Assembly: GCA_034401135.1 (NCBI GenBank)
Contig: JAWZSP010000003.1
Span: 992,001 to 1,056,000 of the forward strand
Source of the DNA: Volutella citrinella
Taxonomy: Eukaryota > Ascomycota > Sordariomycetes > Hypocreales > Nectriaceae
Reading direction: 5' to 3'
Length of the DNA: 64,000 nucleotides
A program made the translations under genes and the position numbers. Below the pieces are notes generated by a model, which worked only from the letters and a program-made list of their open reading frames with translations, made no database searches and was not told where the DNA came from. Each line of letters begins with the position of its first letter. The first letter of the stretch is position 1. Of this stretch, positions 10,836-21,970 are shown in pieces.

Positions 10836-12673
10836 ATGGACGTTGAAGAATCGCCCTGGGCCGACTCGTCCCAGCCCTCACAGCAGAGCTCCAAGACCGC
10901 AGCCTCCGCTGCGACGCAGTCATCGTCAACCTCGTCGCCTGCACCTGCTGCTACCTCGTCCTCGTCGACCTCTCGCCCCTCTCGCGCGCCCCGTCGGCTG
11001 GTCGCTCAGCCCACTCGCCTCGAAGCCGTCGATGATCCCCTCGGCCCGCTGGGCGCCCAGCCGGACGCAAATGCTGCTGCCCAGGACGCCCCTCCGGCGC
11101 CACCTCAGAAGGAGCAAATGGTGATCCGAACGACGATGGCTCCTCAACAGCAGGGTCAGCAGCAACGCCGTCCGGCTGATCCGCATCACATTGACGACGA
11201 TGAGTTCGACGGGCCGCGTGGTCCTCGAGCCCCGCCTCCCGTTGATGCCGCTCAGCCCAGCGCCGTCAAGTCCAGCACCCAGCCAAGCGTCAGTGTCGAA
11301 CAGGCAGCCAAGCCTACCTTTCAGATTACTGTTGGCGACCCGGCCAAGGTTGGCGACCTGACCAGCTCGCACATTGTCTACTCTGTTCGAACCAAGGTAA
11401 GCGGACGTGGGATGATGCCGGTCAGGAGGCGGTTGCGACTGATGATTGTGTGAGCTAACCACGCAACGACAGACCACGTCCAAGGGCTACAAGCAGCCTG
11501 AATTCGAGGTGAAGCGCCGATATCGCGATTTCCTCTGGCTGTACACCACTCTGCATGGCAACAACCCGGGTACCGTCGTGCCTCCTCCCCCTGAGAAGCA
11601 GGCCGTCGGCCGTTTTGACAGCAACTTCGTCGAGAGTCGCCGTGCTGCACTGGAGAAGATGCTCAACAAGACCGCTGCCCATCCCACCCTGCAGCATGAC
11701 CCTGACCTGAAGCTCTTCCTCGAGAGCGAATCTTTCAATGTCGACGTGAAGCACAAGGAGCGAAGGGAGCCCCTCCCGGTCGAGAGCAAGGGCATGTTCA
11801 GCTCACTTGGCATCAACGTCGGCGGTGGCACCAAGTTCGTTGAGCAGGATGACTGGTTTCAGGATCGTAGATTCTACCTCGATGCACTGGAGAACCAGCT
11901 CAAGGCCCTGCTCAAGGCCATGGAGACTATGGTTAGCCAGCGCAAGATGATGGCTGAAGCTGCCGGCGATTTCTCTGCCTCCCTCCACGCCCTTTCCACT
12001 GTCGAGCTCTCTCCTACGCTCTCTGGCCCTCTGGATGCCCTTTCTGAGCTCCAGGATACCATTCGTGACGTCTACGATCGCCAGGCTCAGCAGGACGTGC
12101 TGACTTTTGGCATCATCATCGAGGAGTACATTCGACTGATAGGATCGGTGAAGCAGGCTTTCGGCCAGCGCCAGAAGGCCTTCTCCTCCTGGCACGCGGC
12201 AGAATCTGAGCTGCAGAAGAAGAAGTCGACCCAAGAGAAGCTGCTCCGACAAGGCAAGAGCCAGCAGGACCGTCTCACCCAGGTGGGTGCCGAGGTGGGC
12301 GAGGCTGAGCGCAAGGTGCACCAGGCCAGGCTTCTGTTCGAGGACATGGGCCGCCTAATGCGAAATGAATTGGACCGCTTCGAGCGCGAGAAGGTGGAGG
12401 ACTTCAAGAGCGGTGTCGAGACGTTCCTCGAGAGCGCCGTCGAGGCCCAGAAGGAGGTATGTTACCATCACCCCTAATGGCAATTTGCGCAACGAGACAT
12501 TTGCTGACAATGTGGAATAGCTCATCGAGAAGTGGGAGACTTTCCTGATGCAGCTGGACGCCGAGGACGATGAGTCGGTCTTCTACCGACCGCCCGTGTA
12601 CCAGCAGCAGAAGCCAGCCGGCGACACTGCCGTGGACCGCGCTCGAGCACGGATAGACGAGGACTCGGACTAG
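10836..12673 (+). CDS. vps5: Vps5-like sorting nexin, retromer PX-BAR subunit
   Basis: Three exons: 10836-11396, 11473-12456 and 12521-12673 (introns 76 and 64 nt, both phase 0), giving 565 residues. Residues 1-160 are a disordered Ser/Pro/Gln-rich arm with an acidic patch (DDDEFDGPRGPR). The PX domain spans about residues 163-272 and contains the phosphoinositide-binding RRYRDF motif and the PPPPEKQ loop. A long helical BAR region follows (about 325-550, for example LIGSVKQAFGQRQKAF and LRQGKSQQDRL). The protein dimerises on endosomes and, with Vps17 and the Vps26/29/35 trimer, returns cargo to the Golgi. The ATG at 10836 has a near-ideal GCCACCATGG context. An in-frame GTG at 10782 is not a credible start. 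Confidence 0.92.
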
Positions 12674-13055
12674 ATAGGGAAGTTTTCGTTTGATTTGCGT
12701 TCACGAGCTGCCTATACCAGAGCGAAAAAGGGGATGCTGCATCAGTCTCAAAAGACACGCTCAACGGGCTCAAGCAGGGGATAGTGGGTGTTGTTGGGAT
12801 GGTTTTATTGAGTCCGGAGACGCGTGCTTTTTCTATTTATCATACAAGCCTCATGGCTTCACAGTGTTGTACATATTGAACCACTCAATCCATGCTGCTT
12901 CGCACCCACTTGAATCTCCCTAGATCATCCTCTGTACAGGATACTGTGCGCAACTTCCCAATGTCCTTTTCGTTCGCTGGTGTACAAATGGCGCCGCTGA
13001 TCCGCTGGCACCCTCCGCTATGAGCCTTCCCCCGAATGCCAATTGGGCGAATTGT
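12674..13055. terminator. convergent 3' region between vps5 and the bL31m gene
   Basis: The two genes converge with 382 bases between stop codons, so both polyadenylation regions lie here. AT-richer patches (TTTTCTATTTATCATAC near 12827) could act in 3'-end formation. No gene is visible. Confidence 0.4.
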
Positions 13056-13547
13056 TTACTTTCGCTTCTTGGGCTGCTTCTTAGGACCCGAGTCCTTCAT
13101 CGACGTATTCTCCTGCGCAGGGGCATAGCCGGTAATCAGGTCGGCGTAGCCATCGGCGTCGGCATCTTCGTCGCCAGTGGTGCCCGAGTCGTAGGCGCGA
13201 CCGAAACGCTCTCGGAAAGCGGCCAGCTTACCGGCCTCGTCTAGCTCGACGTTCTTGAGCGCTCGCTCCGAGGGCTGCCACAGCAGGCTGTTGCGGGTGT
13301 CCTTGGAGGCACGGTAAATGGGCTGGGGCGAGGTGGTGCGCATGGTGTAGGCGGAGCCGTCGGACAGGGTGACGAGCTGGGTGAAGGTGTAGGGGCGGCG
13401 AGGTCGCGCGATGAAGGTGGCGTGGCGGAGCTGCGAGGCGGAGAGGGAGCGCAGGAGAGTAGACGACGAGGATGTGGTGGATGATGAGACGGCGGAAGCG
13501 CAGAGCAGGCGAGCCCGGGTGGGCGCGAGGGCGGGAAGCTTCGCCAT
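13056..13547 (-). CDS. mrpl36: mitochondrial large-subunit ribosomal protein bL31m
   Basis: A 163-residue protein. Residues 1-50 form a Ser/Arg/Ala-rich mitochondrial presequence without acidic residues (LPALAPTRARLLCASA and LLRSLSASQLRHATF). The bL31 core follows with TFTQLVTLSDGSAY, TTSPQPIYRASKD and NSLLWQP, typical of fungal Mrpl36/bL31m. The C terminus is acidic, then ends in a basic KKQPKKRK tail. The ATG at 13547 is chosen because it directly starts the presequence. The same frame stays open 136 codons upstream, but that part lacks conservation-like features and contains the shared promoter. The gene is divergent from the flavin-reductase gene. Confidence 0.85.
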   Translation of the reverse strand: MAKLPALAPTRARLLCASAVSSSTTSSSSTLLRSLSASQLRHATFIARPRRPYTFTQLVTLSDGSAYTMRTTSPQPIYRASKDTRNSLLWQPSERALKNVELDEAGKLAAFRERFGRAYDSGTTGDEDADADGYADLITGYAPAQENTSMKDSGPKKQPKKRK

Positions 13548-13995
13548 GATGGGCGAGCCGACCGTGAGACCTGTCGAAGAACGGAGTGTGAGGTCGGTCG
13601 GAAGGGCGGAGGGGGGAATTGGCGCCCGGGAGAGGATAGGAGCGGCGATTGGAGATGCTCGTGAGACCTTGGGATGGTGTTTCGAGGTTTGGCCTCTGGC
13701 GTCGTTTGGGTAAAATTTGGGGCCGGTGGGTACGTACCTCGCATGCCACTCCAGCCAGGAAAGACGACAGGGGTACTCACAGCTGTCGGGTGTGCTGAAC
13801 GTTCTTATCGATAAGCAGCCGACATCGAGCGAGGGAACGAACCTTCGGTGTTGGAGAAAAAGCCGAACTACGGAAGACCGAGCTCTAGGCGGGCAAACAC
13901 GATTCCACAATACCTCAGACGGGATAAATGGGCGTGTGACTGCCTGTTGGACCAACTGAGCATTATCCGGGAACGATCATGGTCTGTGGCTAGCT
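13548..13995. promoter_or_regulatory. divergent promoter region, bL31m / flavin-reductase-domain gene
   Basis: 448 bases between two outward-facing start codons. Both genes appear to encode mitochondrially targeted proteins. No TATA box or repeat stands out. Confidence 0.5.
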
Positions 13996-14942
13996 ATGAA
14001 CAGCTCGACGACGATGCGCAATGGGATCCGGCCGCTGGAGCGAGGGGTGAGGGCCTGGGGCATGACGAGGGGGTTGAGCTCCGTGGCAGGTGCTCAATCT
14101 GATAGCAGAAGCAGAATGGCATTTCCTGAATGCAAATTCTGCGGCAAGATGCCCTCCTCGAGTCCCCAGGCATCGCCACGACGAACCGGACCTTCTACTT
14201 CGATACCCTCCACCCTACGATATCGTGAGTCGCAACATCGCATTCCCGATACTCCCTCGTACACTTACTGACGATTTTCCTTCTAGGTTTCTTGTCTCGA
14301 AACATTCAAACGTCATCTACTTCTCAATCATGGCAAGCTTCCCCCGCCAAGCCGCCGACCGTCCATCCCAGCACCGACATGCCCCTCCCCGAGCAACTCC
14401 GATCCATCATGCGCCTCCTCACGCACTCGGTTGTCGTATGTGCCTCACGTGTGCCAGACGGTCCGGCGCGCGCCATGACCATGTCATCCTTTACGTCCCT
14501 GACGCTGTCGCCGACGCCGCTCGTGACGTTCAACGTTGCGATACCGAGCCGGACGCTGGACGCAATCACGGCGAGCGGAGCCTTTACGATACATATCCTC
14601 GGTGGGGATGAAGCCGGTGCGGCAGTAGCGGCGCACTTTACAAGAGGGAACTTTGTGGAAGGGCCGGCGCTGCTCGAGGGCCTGGAGGGAGTTCAGTTCG
14701 AGGGCCTCGACGGGGAGGGCTCCCCGGTGCTGAGGGGCAAGGGCGTGTCATTTGCGCTGCGATGCAAGGTGCTGAAGGATGCGCCCGAGGCTGGATTGGT
14801 CAGAGTGCGGGATCACGTCATTGTTGTGGGAGAGGTGGTTGAGATGGTGGTGGGCAGTGGTGAGGATGAGTTTGGGCTGGTCTATGCGGACAGGAGGTAT
14901 CGCCAGGTTGGAGGCGTCCTAGAGAATGACAGTAAGAAGTGA
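13996..14942 (+). CDS. flavin reductase-like domain protein, possibly mitochondrial
   Basis: Two exons, 13996-14224 and 14287-14942, with a 62-nt intron (GTGAGT donor, CTTACTGAC branch-like site, TTCTAG acceptor). The 294-residue product has an Arg/Ser-rich N terminus without acidic runs, including FLSRNIQTSSTS just after the splice, like a mitochondrial presequence. The flavin-reductase-like (FMN-binding split barrel) domain follows: LRSIMRLLTHSVVVCASR, AMTMSSFTSLTLSPTPLVTFN, and FTIHILGGDE near the flavin site. A GLVYADRRYRQVG signature sits close to the C terminus. Members reduce or bind flavins, often with an unknown partner. The second exon is solid. The first exon is less certain, and translation could start at an internal Met (14014, 14062 or 14119). 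Confidence 0.75.
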
Positions 14943-16966
14943 GGGCCTCGCCAAAAAGGCGGGCTTGTACGATGAAGAGCAATATGTTGTTAGAGTGTAC
15001 AAAATCTAGACATCATAAATGTACAGTACATAGGAATGGCATCCTCAGTATGGACCAACCAGTACCCTACGTTGCCATGATAGGTAAGAGTATAGAATGC
15101 ATCAGTGCCAGTATTTGCATCGCCATTATCCGTAAACAGTGCTGATACGCTCAATTCGTGTCCCACTTTCATTGAGGACCATTACTGCCCTTCGTTACGG
15201 ATCTTGTCACACCAATTCCAGGCTGGCAACCTGAAACTACGTGGCAAAGTTGCACACCATGGGCGCATTTGCATGCCCATTGGATGCCCGTTCGCAGCCT
15301 ACGAATGAAAGCCTCGGTGTTTATTCCATTTTGGAATTTACGAAGAGAAGCATGCGCCACCCTGCCTGCCCTGCCTCTTTGCTGCCTGAAGACATGAGGC
15401 CCGTCGCTCCTTGCATCCCGCTGCATGAGCCGAGGAAAATCCGGACGCTTAGTAGTCGCCACCCACCAACCGCGCCTTTAGAACTCAGCCTCGCCATGAG
15501 CGCGCTGGCCAACAGGGTTGGTAGCTGTGTTTTCTGGTCTCCGTAAGACATCTGCCTGCAGCGAGCGGCGCATGGTTCGCAGTGACCACGGGCGCCTATT
15601 GGTCAAAGCTGGCACACCCAACACGCAATGCGCAATGCACCCAATCACTAAGGTACTTCAGCAGAATCTCGGGGAGGACCACTAATTGAGCTTTTACCAA
15701 TAAGCACGTTCTAACTTGGGATTGATTGTCGAATTCCCCTAAGCGTTTGCATTGGTCCTCAGGCTGACCCGGGCTGGCAAGCAAACAAGCAGGTGAATCG
15801 CGATGCATCGGCCAGCGACCAGAAGCTTCGAGGCTTCAATTCTTTGTCGTCGTTGCCGGCCAGGTGGGGCAGCCCCGCCACCGGCTCCAAGTACCTGCCG
15901 ACTAGTCAGGGAGGCTTGCTCGCCTGGCAAAAAGTCCTTGGCTTCAGAAGACAATAGAAGGGCGAGGCCAGCGTGCAGTGGCACCAAAGGAAAATGCTAC
16001 AGCCGGAGATATTGGGGGTCTGTTACACATAGGCATCAGCAATTGGGCATTTGGTCCCGTGCCGTATGGTAGCACAATGCAGAAGCAGGGGGCCAGATAG
16101 AGTGCGGAAGGCGAGTCGCGGGAGCAAACTCCACCGACGCTGACCGTGATTGACTCATGAGGCTCGTTCGCCATCACAGTTGTGCTTCGTACGACGCGAA
16201 TCACCTCTTCACTTTCGGTGCAAATAGTAGAAAGCTCTGGCAGAGCTCGGCCAATCGGTGGAGCACGACCAGACTGTCGCCCCTCGCGCCCTGTGCGCTG
16301 GTTCCTGGACTGGGTTGTTCCGCGATTGTCCTCTCTGACGTTCTCGAGGTTTCCTCTCATTCTGGGGCAGTTGAGCCACTGACCAGGGGTGGTGGTGGCA
16401 GGGATAGGTGGCTGGCAAGTGCGGGCGGCTGCGGCTGCAGCTGCGTTGCTATGGGAAGACGCTTTGGCTTGGTGTTGCCTGGGAGCCTGCCTGCCTGCCT
16501 GGACCACTGCTCTGGTTTCATTGTAGGCGGTGCGGCAGGCATTTAGGACGTCACGTCTACAGTACGTACTATTTACAAGGTGACGAAATGGGCATTGAGG
16601 TGTGCAAGCAGATGCGGGTGCAGTAAGGCTTGGAAGGTACATTGCGGGTAAGAACAACGGCGGGCAACATGGGAGCAAACGGGCTGGCGGCGAGGCAGGG
16701 CGAGGCGGACGGTGCGCTGCGGCGGCGGCGGTGGTGGTGGAAGGCGGCCGGAGAGGTGTGCTCTGGGCCGTGGAATCCCATGGAAGCCTTCACAGGGGAC
16801 CGAAGGAGGAGGGGCCGCCAGCCTTTTTTTTGTACTTGACTACCGCCTCGCCTTCTTCTTTCCCTCCCTCCCCATCATCCCTCTCTCTCTCAAACTCTTC
16901 CCCTACACCCGAGAGCCTCTTGACTTCTCTTGTCAAGTTTCCTTTTTCCTTTACGAGCATCTCAAG
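14943..16966. promoter_or_regulatory. upstream region of hsp90 with CT-rich tract
   Basis: Two kilobases without a convincing gene. The last part (about 16846-16950) is a pyrimidine tract (TTCTTTCCCTCCCTCCCC, then CTCTCTCTC), a common feature just upstream of transcription starts in highly expressed fungal genes. A GCGGCGGCGGCGGTGGTGGTGG run lies near 16720. I looked for inverted GAA/TTC heat-shock elements and found no convincing array. Confidence 0.45.
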
Positions 16967-17356
16967 GTACGTTGCCACTGCTGCTTGCCACTGCGCTTGC
17001 ACCCTGCACCTGCCCCTCCTCCCCGCCACCATCTGTCCCTGCACCTACAGCCCCAGCTTCGAAGCAGCTGGCAGCCCGTTCGCGATCCTGCTCGACGCTC
17101 CCGGTCGGCCTGCAATTGGAGACCAAAAAATCTCCGTGCAAGCGCCGCGCCTACTCCAGCCGCTCCGTGCAAGTTCGGCAGCTTGGCGGGGCTCGTAATC
17201 GCCAGGGTCGTCGAGCCGTGAGCTGTAGATTCCCCCAGATTCCACACCCCTCCAAAGCCTTCCACCGCCTCGCTGGCTCCACAGCAACAGCCTCGCCGCA
17301 CCAAACATAAATGCTGCCAACCGCCTCAACTTCAGCCAACTAACATCTCTCAACAG
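16967..17356 (+). other. probable 390-nt intron in the hsp90 5' leader
   Basis: The CT-rich tract ends at CTCAAG, followed by a consensus donor GTACGT (16967). At the other end, CCAACTAACATCTCTCAACAG gives a perfect CTAAC branch site 14 nt before an AG, 27 nt upstream of the ATG. Between them is G/C-rich sequence with no coding frame joined to Hsp90. Leader introns occur in fungal stress genes. This one is inferred from splice signals only. Confidence 0.5.
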
Positions 17357-17383
17357 TCACGATTCCTTTTGATACCCGCCATC

Positions 17384-19549
17384 ATGTCTGAGACTTTCGA
17401 GTTCCAGGCTGAGATCTCTCAGCTTCTCTCCCTCATCATCAACACCGTCTACTCCAACAAGGAGATCTTCCTGCGAGAACTTGTCTCCAACGCCTCCGAT
17501 GCCCTCGACAAGATCCGATACAAGGCCCTGTCGGACCCTAGCCAGCTAGAGTCCGGCAAGGATCTCCGTATCGACATCATCCCCAACAAGGAGGCCAAGA
17601 CCCTTACCATCCGCGATACCGGTATTGGTATGACCAAGGCTGTAAGTACTCTTACTCGACCAGCAAACGCTTCAACAATCAAATACTAACTCCCCCTCTA
17701 GGACCTTGTCAACAACCTTGGTACAATTGCCCGCTCCGGCACCAAGCAGTTCATGGAGGCCCTCACTGCTGGCGCTGATGTTTCCATGATCGGCCAGTTC
17801 GGTGTCGGTTTCTACTCCGCCTACCTCGTCGCCGACCAGGTTACCGTCGTCTCCAAGCACAACGATGACGAGCAGTACATCTGGGAGTCCAGCGCCGGTG
17901 GCACCTTCAGCATCACTGCTGACACCGAGGGCGAGCAGCTCGGCCGTGGTACCTCCATCATCCTCCACCTCAAGGATGAGCAGACCGAGTACCTCAACGA
18001 GAGCAAGATCAAGGAGGTCATCAAGAAGCACTCCGAGTTCATCTCCTACCCCATCTACCTCCACGTCGAGAAGGAGACCGAGAAGGAGGTCCCCGATGAG
18101 GATGCCGAGGTCGAGGAGGTGACCGAGGATGATGACAAGAAGCCCAAGATCGAGGAGGTCGATGAGGATGAGGAGAAGGAGAAGAAGCCCAAGACCAAGA
18201 AGATCAAGGAGACCAAGATCGAGGAGGAGGAGCTCAACAAGCAGAAGCCCATCTGGACTCGCAACCCTCAGGACATCAACCAGGAGGAGTATGCTTCCTT
18301 CTACAAGTCTCTTTCCAACGACTGGGAGGACCACCTCGCTGTCAAGCACTTCTCCGTTGAGGGTCAGCTCGAGTTCCGCGCCATCCTCTTCGTTCCCAAG
18401 CGCGCTCCCTTCGACCTGTTCGAGACCAAGAAGACCAAGAACAACATCAAGCTCTACGTCCGCCGTGTCTTCATCACCGACGATGCCACCGACCTCATCC
18501 CTGAGTGGCTCGGCTTCGTCAAGGGTGTTGTCGACTCTGAGGATCTTCCCCTCAACCTGTCTCGTGAGACCCTCCAGCAGAACAAGATCATGAAGGTCAT
18601 CAAGAAGAACATCGTCAAGAAGTCTCTTGAGCTCTTCCAGGAGATTGCTGAGGACAAGGAGCAGTTCGACAAGTTCTACAGCGCCTTCTCCAAGAACCTC
18701 AAGCTTGGTATCCACGAGGACTCCCAGAACCGCCAGATCCTGGCCAAGCTCCTCCGCTTCAACTCCACCAAGTCCGGCGATGAGCTCACCTCCCTCTCCG
18801 ACTACGTCACTCGCATGCCCGAGCACCAGAACAACATGTACTACATCACTGGCGAGTCTATCAAGGCTGTCCAGAAGTCTCCCTTCCTTGATGCCCTCAA
18901 GGAGAAGAACTTCGAGGTCCTGTTCCTCGTCGACCCCATTGATGAGTACGCCATGACTCAGCTCAAGGAGTTTGAGGGCAAGAAGCTCGTCGACATCACC
19001 AAGGACTTCGAGCTCGAGGAGACCGAGGAGGAGAAGAAGGCCCGCGAGGCTGAGGAGAAGGAGTACGAGAGCCTTGCCAAGGCCCTCAAGAACGTTCTCG
19101 GCGAGAAGGTCGAGAAGGTCGTCGTCTCCCACAAGCTCGGCAGCTCCCCCTGCGCCATCCGAACCGGCCAGTTCGGTTGGTCCGCCAACATGGAGCGTAT
19201 CATGAAGGCCCAGGCCCTCCGTGACACCTCCATGTCCAGCTACATGTCCTCCAAGAAGACTTTCGAGATCTCTCCCAAGTCCGCCATCGTGCAGGAGCTC
19301 AAGAAGAAGGTCGAGACCGACGGCGAGAACGACCGCACCGTCAAGTCCATCGTCCAGCTTCTCTTCGAGACCTCGCTGCTTGTCTCTGGCTTCACCATTG
19401 ACGAGCCTGCCGGCTTCGCCGAGCGCATCCACAAGCTCGTCCAGCTTGGCCTCAACATTGAGGAGGATGACTCTGAGCCCGCCGAGGCTGTCCCCGCCGA
19501 CGCCGGTGCCGCCGCCACTGGCGACAGCGCCATGGAGGAGGTTGACTAA
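17384..19549 (+). CDS. hsp90: Hsp90 molecular chaperone
   Basis: Two exons, 17384-17641 and 17702-19549 (60-nt intron, phase 0), giving 701 residues, the normal fungal cytosolic length. The N-terminal GHKL ATPase shows [26 protein letters not shown] and [13 protein letters not shown] charged linker of Glu/Lys runs lies at about 215-265. The middle domain carries the catalytic-loop segment [14 protein letters not shown]. The C-terminal dimerisation domain ends in MEEVD, the TPR-cochaperone docking motif, which marks the cytosolic/nuclear form. The intron splits the ATPase domain right after DTGIGMTKA. Codon use is extremely biased to C-ending codons, as expected for an abundant protein. It folds kinases, steroid-receptor-like clients and calcineurin-pathway proteins with Hsp70 and cochaperones. 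Confidence 0.98.
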
Positions 19550-20097
19550 ATGACCATGAATGAGAAACGGGATACCATGAAAAGTCTACGGAGTTGAAGG
19601 ATATCGGTTTTTGAGCACATGGTCTTTTTGTCTTCCGGATTTCGGATGACTTGTTGAATTGCATGCGGTCGCTTTTCACATAATCTTCCCGCTCCGAACC
19701 TCAAAGGGGGGCGGGTTGTACTCTAGCTAGCTCTACGATTATGAGACAGATACGAGGTAGATGCAACAAATGCAATGTTATAGAACAAAACCGTTTCCGC
19801 TTTGCCGTGATAAAATTTCGTATGCGCTGAAGACTGACACCAAGTCTTTGGTAGACCAGGTTCCTAAAAGCAAGGCGAGCACACAGTTTTGCCCAGCATG
19901 CACTACCCTACAACGCCGTCCACCGAGCCAGGTCAGAAGAGATGAATCGCATGAGGGTGTGATGATTTACACATTTTTTTTAGATTAAGTTGGAATATTC
20001 TAGTAAACTAACCAGCCACCGAGACCTAGCCAAGAAATGAGGCATCGTCAGTCGCACCTTGCGAAAACATCGCCCCTAGAGATATATACGGGCCATT
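19550..20097. other. 3' region of hsp90 and boundary to decayed region
   Basis: AT-richer DNA after the hsp90 stop, with a TATAGAACAAAACC stretch near 19780 and a T-run at 19973-19981. No coding frame is supportable. Gene-dense DNA ends here. Confidence 0.4.
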
Positions 20098-20940
20098 TTA
20101 GCGAACTGGCCCGCCGTCGTCTTGTTGACCAGCGCGGAAACCAGCAACCCATTGACGGAGCTCGTCGATGGTTTGTTGCTGCTCAGCTTTGGTGCTGCAG
20201 CACTCGCATTTGAAAAGTTGAATGTTCTGCAAGCCAACTGCAAGCCTGGAGATCTGCGGCCTCCTTTTCCAGCAAACTCCCTCTTGGCTACCTCTCCCTC
20301 AGGTGCTTCTGCAGGTTTTCTGCCTTGGACACACGGTCTTGGTTGGCCTTGGCCAAGTTGTCGACCAACCTTAGAAGGTTGGCTTGCAGAACACTGCTGG
20401 AGTTGCGAGACTCTCCGACTGAAGCTTCTCAGTCAACGTATACTGGCATGGCTTGCCGTGGACAATCCAAGACTGGACCTTGGCATCCATTGTGGCAAAA
20501 GGTTTGAGGAACCCATCAACTTTGGTAGGGGGCGAACCTTTGTCGTGAAGGCTGGCGGAACACTCGTAGTCGGCCTCCAGCGTAAAGTTGGGGTCGTCGT
20601 CGCCCCAGATGGGAGACGGTGCCTGTCGCAACCGCCTGAATTCCGCATCGATGGTGTCAACAACAGCGTACAAATCTGGACGCTGGGGTGGTGGCACTGT
20701 CGGCAGCCCCTGTACTGAGTCGAACCATTGGCGAGCTTTGAGGGTAAGGGAATTCGATGCCCAATTCCCTCTCGAAACTCGGCTGGAGAGGTTACCTGTC
20801 CTCCAGGAATGTCTCTAGATGCCCCTCTGAGCCGCAGCTCTTGCGTACTGCACAACTGTCGACGAGGTCGCCGCTGGGTCGGGACCAAATAGTGAATGTG
20901 ACTTATAGTCCGTAATAAAGAGTGAGAAACGGGAAACGAA
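20098..20940 (-). pseudogene. broken gene with C-terminal coiled coil, unknown family
   Basis: One minus-strand frame reads as protein from about 20940 to 20371 (FITDYKSHSLFGPDP..., RQWFDSVQGLPTV, PDLYAVVDTIDAEFRRLR, SPPTKVDGFLKPF), with a single in-frame TAG at 20816-20818. Downstream, protein-like sequence continues in the two other frames. The first holds a heptad-like coiled coil (LVDNLAKANQDRVSKAENL, about 20380-20295) and is ended by another TAG. The second carries an FKCECC cysteine cluster and QQQTIDELRQWVAGFR, ending at the TAA at 20098. The frame changes could be small introns, but no good splice pairs restore one frame, so decay is the simpler reading. The segment around KVDG might be part of a PD-(D/E)XK fold; this is a guess. 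Confidence 0.45.
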
Positions 20941-21238
20941 GAATGGGAGTTGTGAAATTAGGACAGCGACCAGCGCTGGGATATTGAGAGAGGGGGAATA
21001 AATAAAAAGTCAGGATTGAAGCGTGGCCGCTGCCGCATAGGAAGGGCCTGCTAGGAAGGGCCTGCAAGCTCGCGGCCAGGCGATCTTGACAGCGTCGTCA
21101 CCTATTCTTCGAGCGTTGGCTTCGGGGTCGGCATCCTTCATCGCAGTGTCGCCATCGGGATGGATGAGAAGAAGTTGTAGTGGATCAGGGTATGGAATTA
21201 GCCGCGTAGAGATGGTGGAGAGATGAAGACTGGCCTGA

Positions 21239-21970
21239 CTACGGTCGACGTCCAAAGTCCATACCCAGGTGTCGTCGAGCGATCTCGAACGCGTATATCC
21301 GTCGTGCCTCGCCCTGCACCGCCTGTGGGATAGAACCCTCGGCGCTGAGCGTGGAGACGTACTTCTCAAGTGCCCTAGCCCGGATAGCACCGTCGAATGA
21401 GTCTCGGGTGTATAGGATCTCCCACTCGACATCGTATATCTGACCTACGCAGGGTTTGCCGCGTCTGTCATATCAATGAACAGAATGCTGTCAACCCCAT
21501 CATGCAGGAAAACAGACACCTTCCCGTGCCGGATTGTTCGTTGGCGGGTGGTGGCGGAGACCTTTCACACAGTAGCCATTTGTGGCACTGCGGAGGGCGG
21601 TATTCAGGATTGTGGGAAAAAGCGGGAATGGGTACAGGGGCTCTGCGGTCCCAGAATATCAAATCTGGCTGTAGATCGCTTTCTGGCTTGCGATATAGTG
21701 GAGCGAATGGTTTCTATGACCTGGATAGGTTAGTAATGTCGTCTTATAGCAGTATATTAGTCTTGAGATGAGACATACCCTTCCTGTTGGGGCCGGACTC
21801 TGTCGGTTTCGATACCCAAGACACTTGCCGGTTGGTCGAGCATGAGGATTCCGAAGGTTGACAAACTCGGTCAGCGGCTTTGGTTGCTTGCAGTGCGTGC
21901 AAGAAGCATGAAAAAAAATCCACTGCTGCCCGGTTTGGATCGACTGCACGGGGTTGTAGCTGCTGGATGA
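21239..21970 (-). pseudogene. fragments of an unknown Cys-containing protein
   Basis: Near 21905-21780 a minus-strand frame encodes CTHCKQPKPLTEF followed 14 residues later by GKCLGYRNRQS. This looks like a small zinc-binding module of the C-x2-C...C-x2-C/R type in which the last Cys of a CxxC pair is replaced by Tyr. It runs to a good donor (GTATGT at 21778) whose partner acceptor would be CTAACCTATCCAG at 21721. A second clearly protein-like stretch lies at 21470-21239 in another frame (YDVEWEILYTRDSFDGAI, then AVQGEARRIYAFEIARRH), ending at TAG. I cannot connect the two into one frame. The family is unknown. Confidence 0.35.

Noticed and set aside
13548..13955. Upstream extension of the bL31m frame
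   Set aside because: The frame stays open, but the presequence begins at 13547 and the upstream part overlaps the divergent promoter without conserved features.
16157..17300. Heat-shock elements in the hsp90 promoter
   Set aside because: Only isolated GAA or TTC triplets were found, without the alternating 5-bp spacing needed for a credible element.
17672..19432. 586-codon open frame antisense to hsp90
   Set aside because: It mirrors the strongly C-biased codon use of hsp90, giving Leu/Val/Asp/Gly runs with no motif. This is a known artefact of GC-biased genes.
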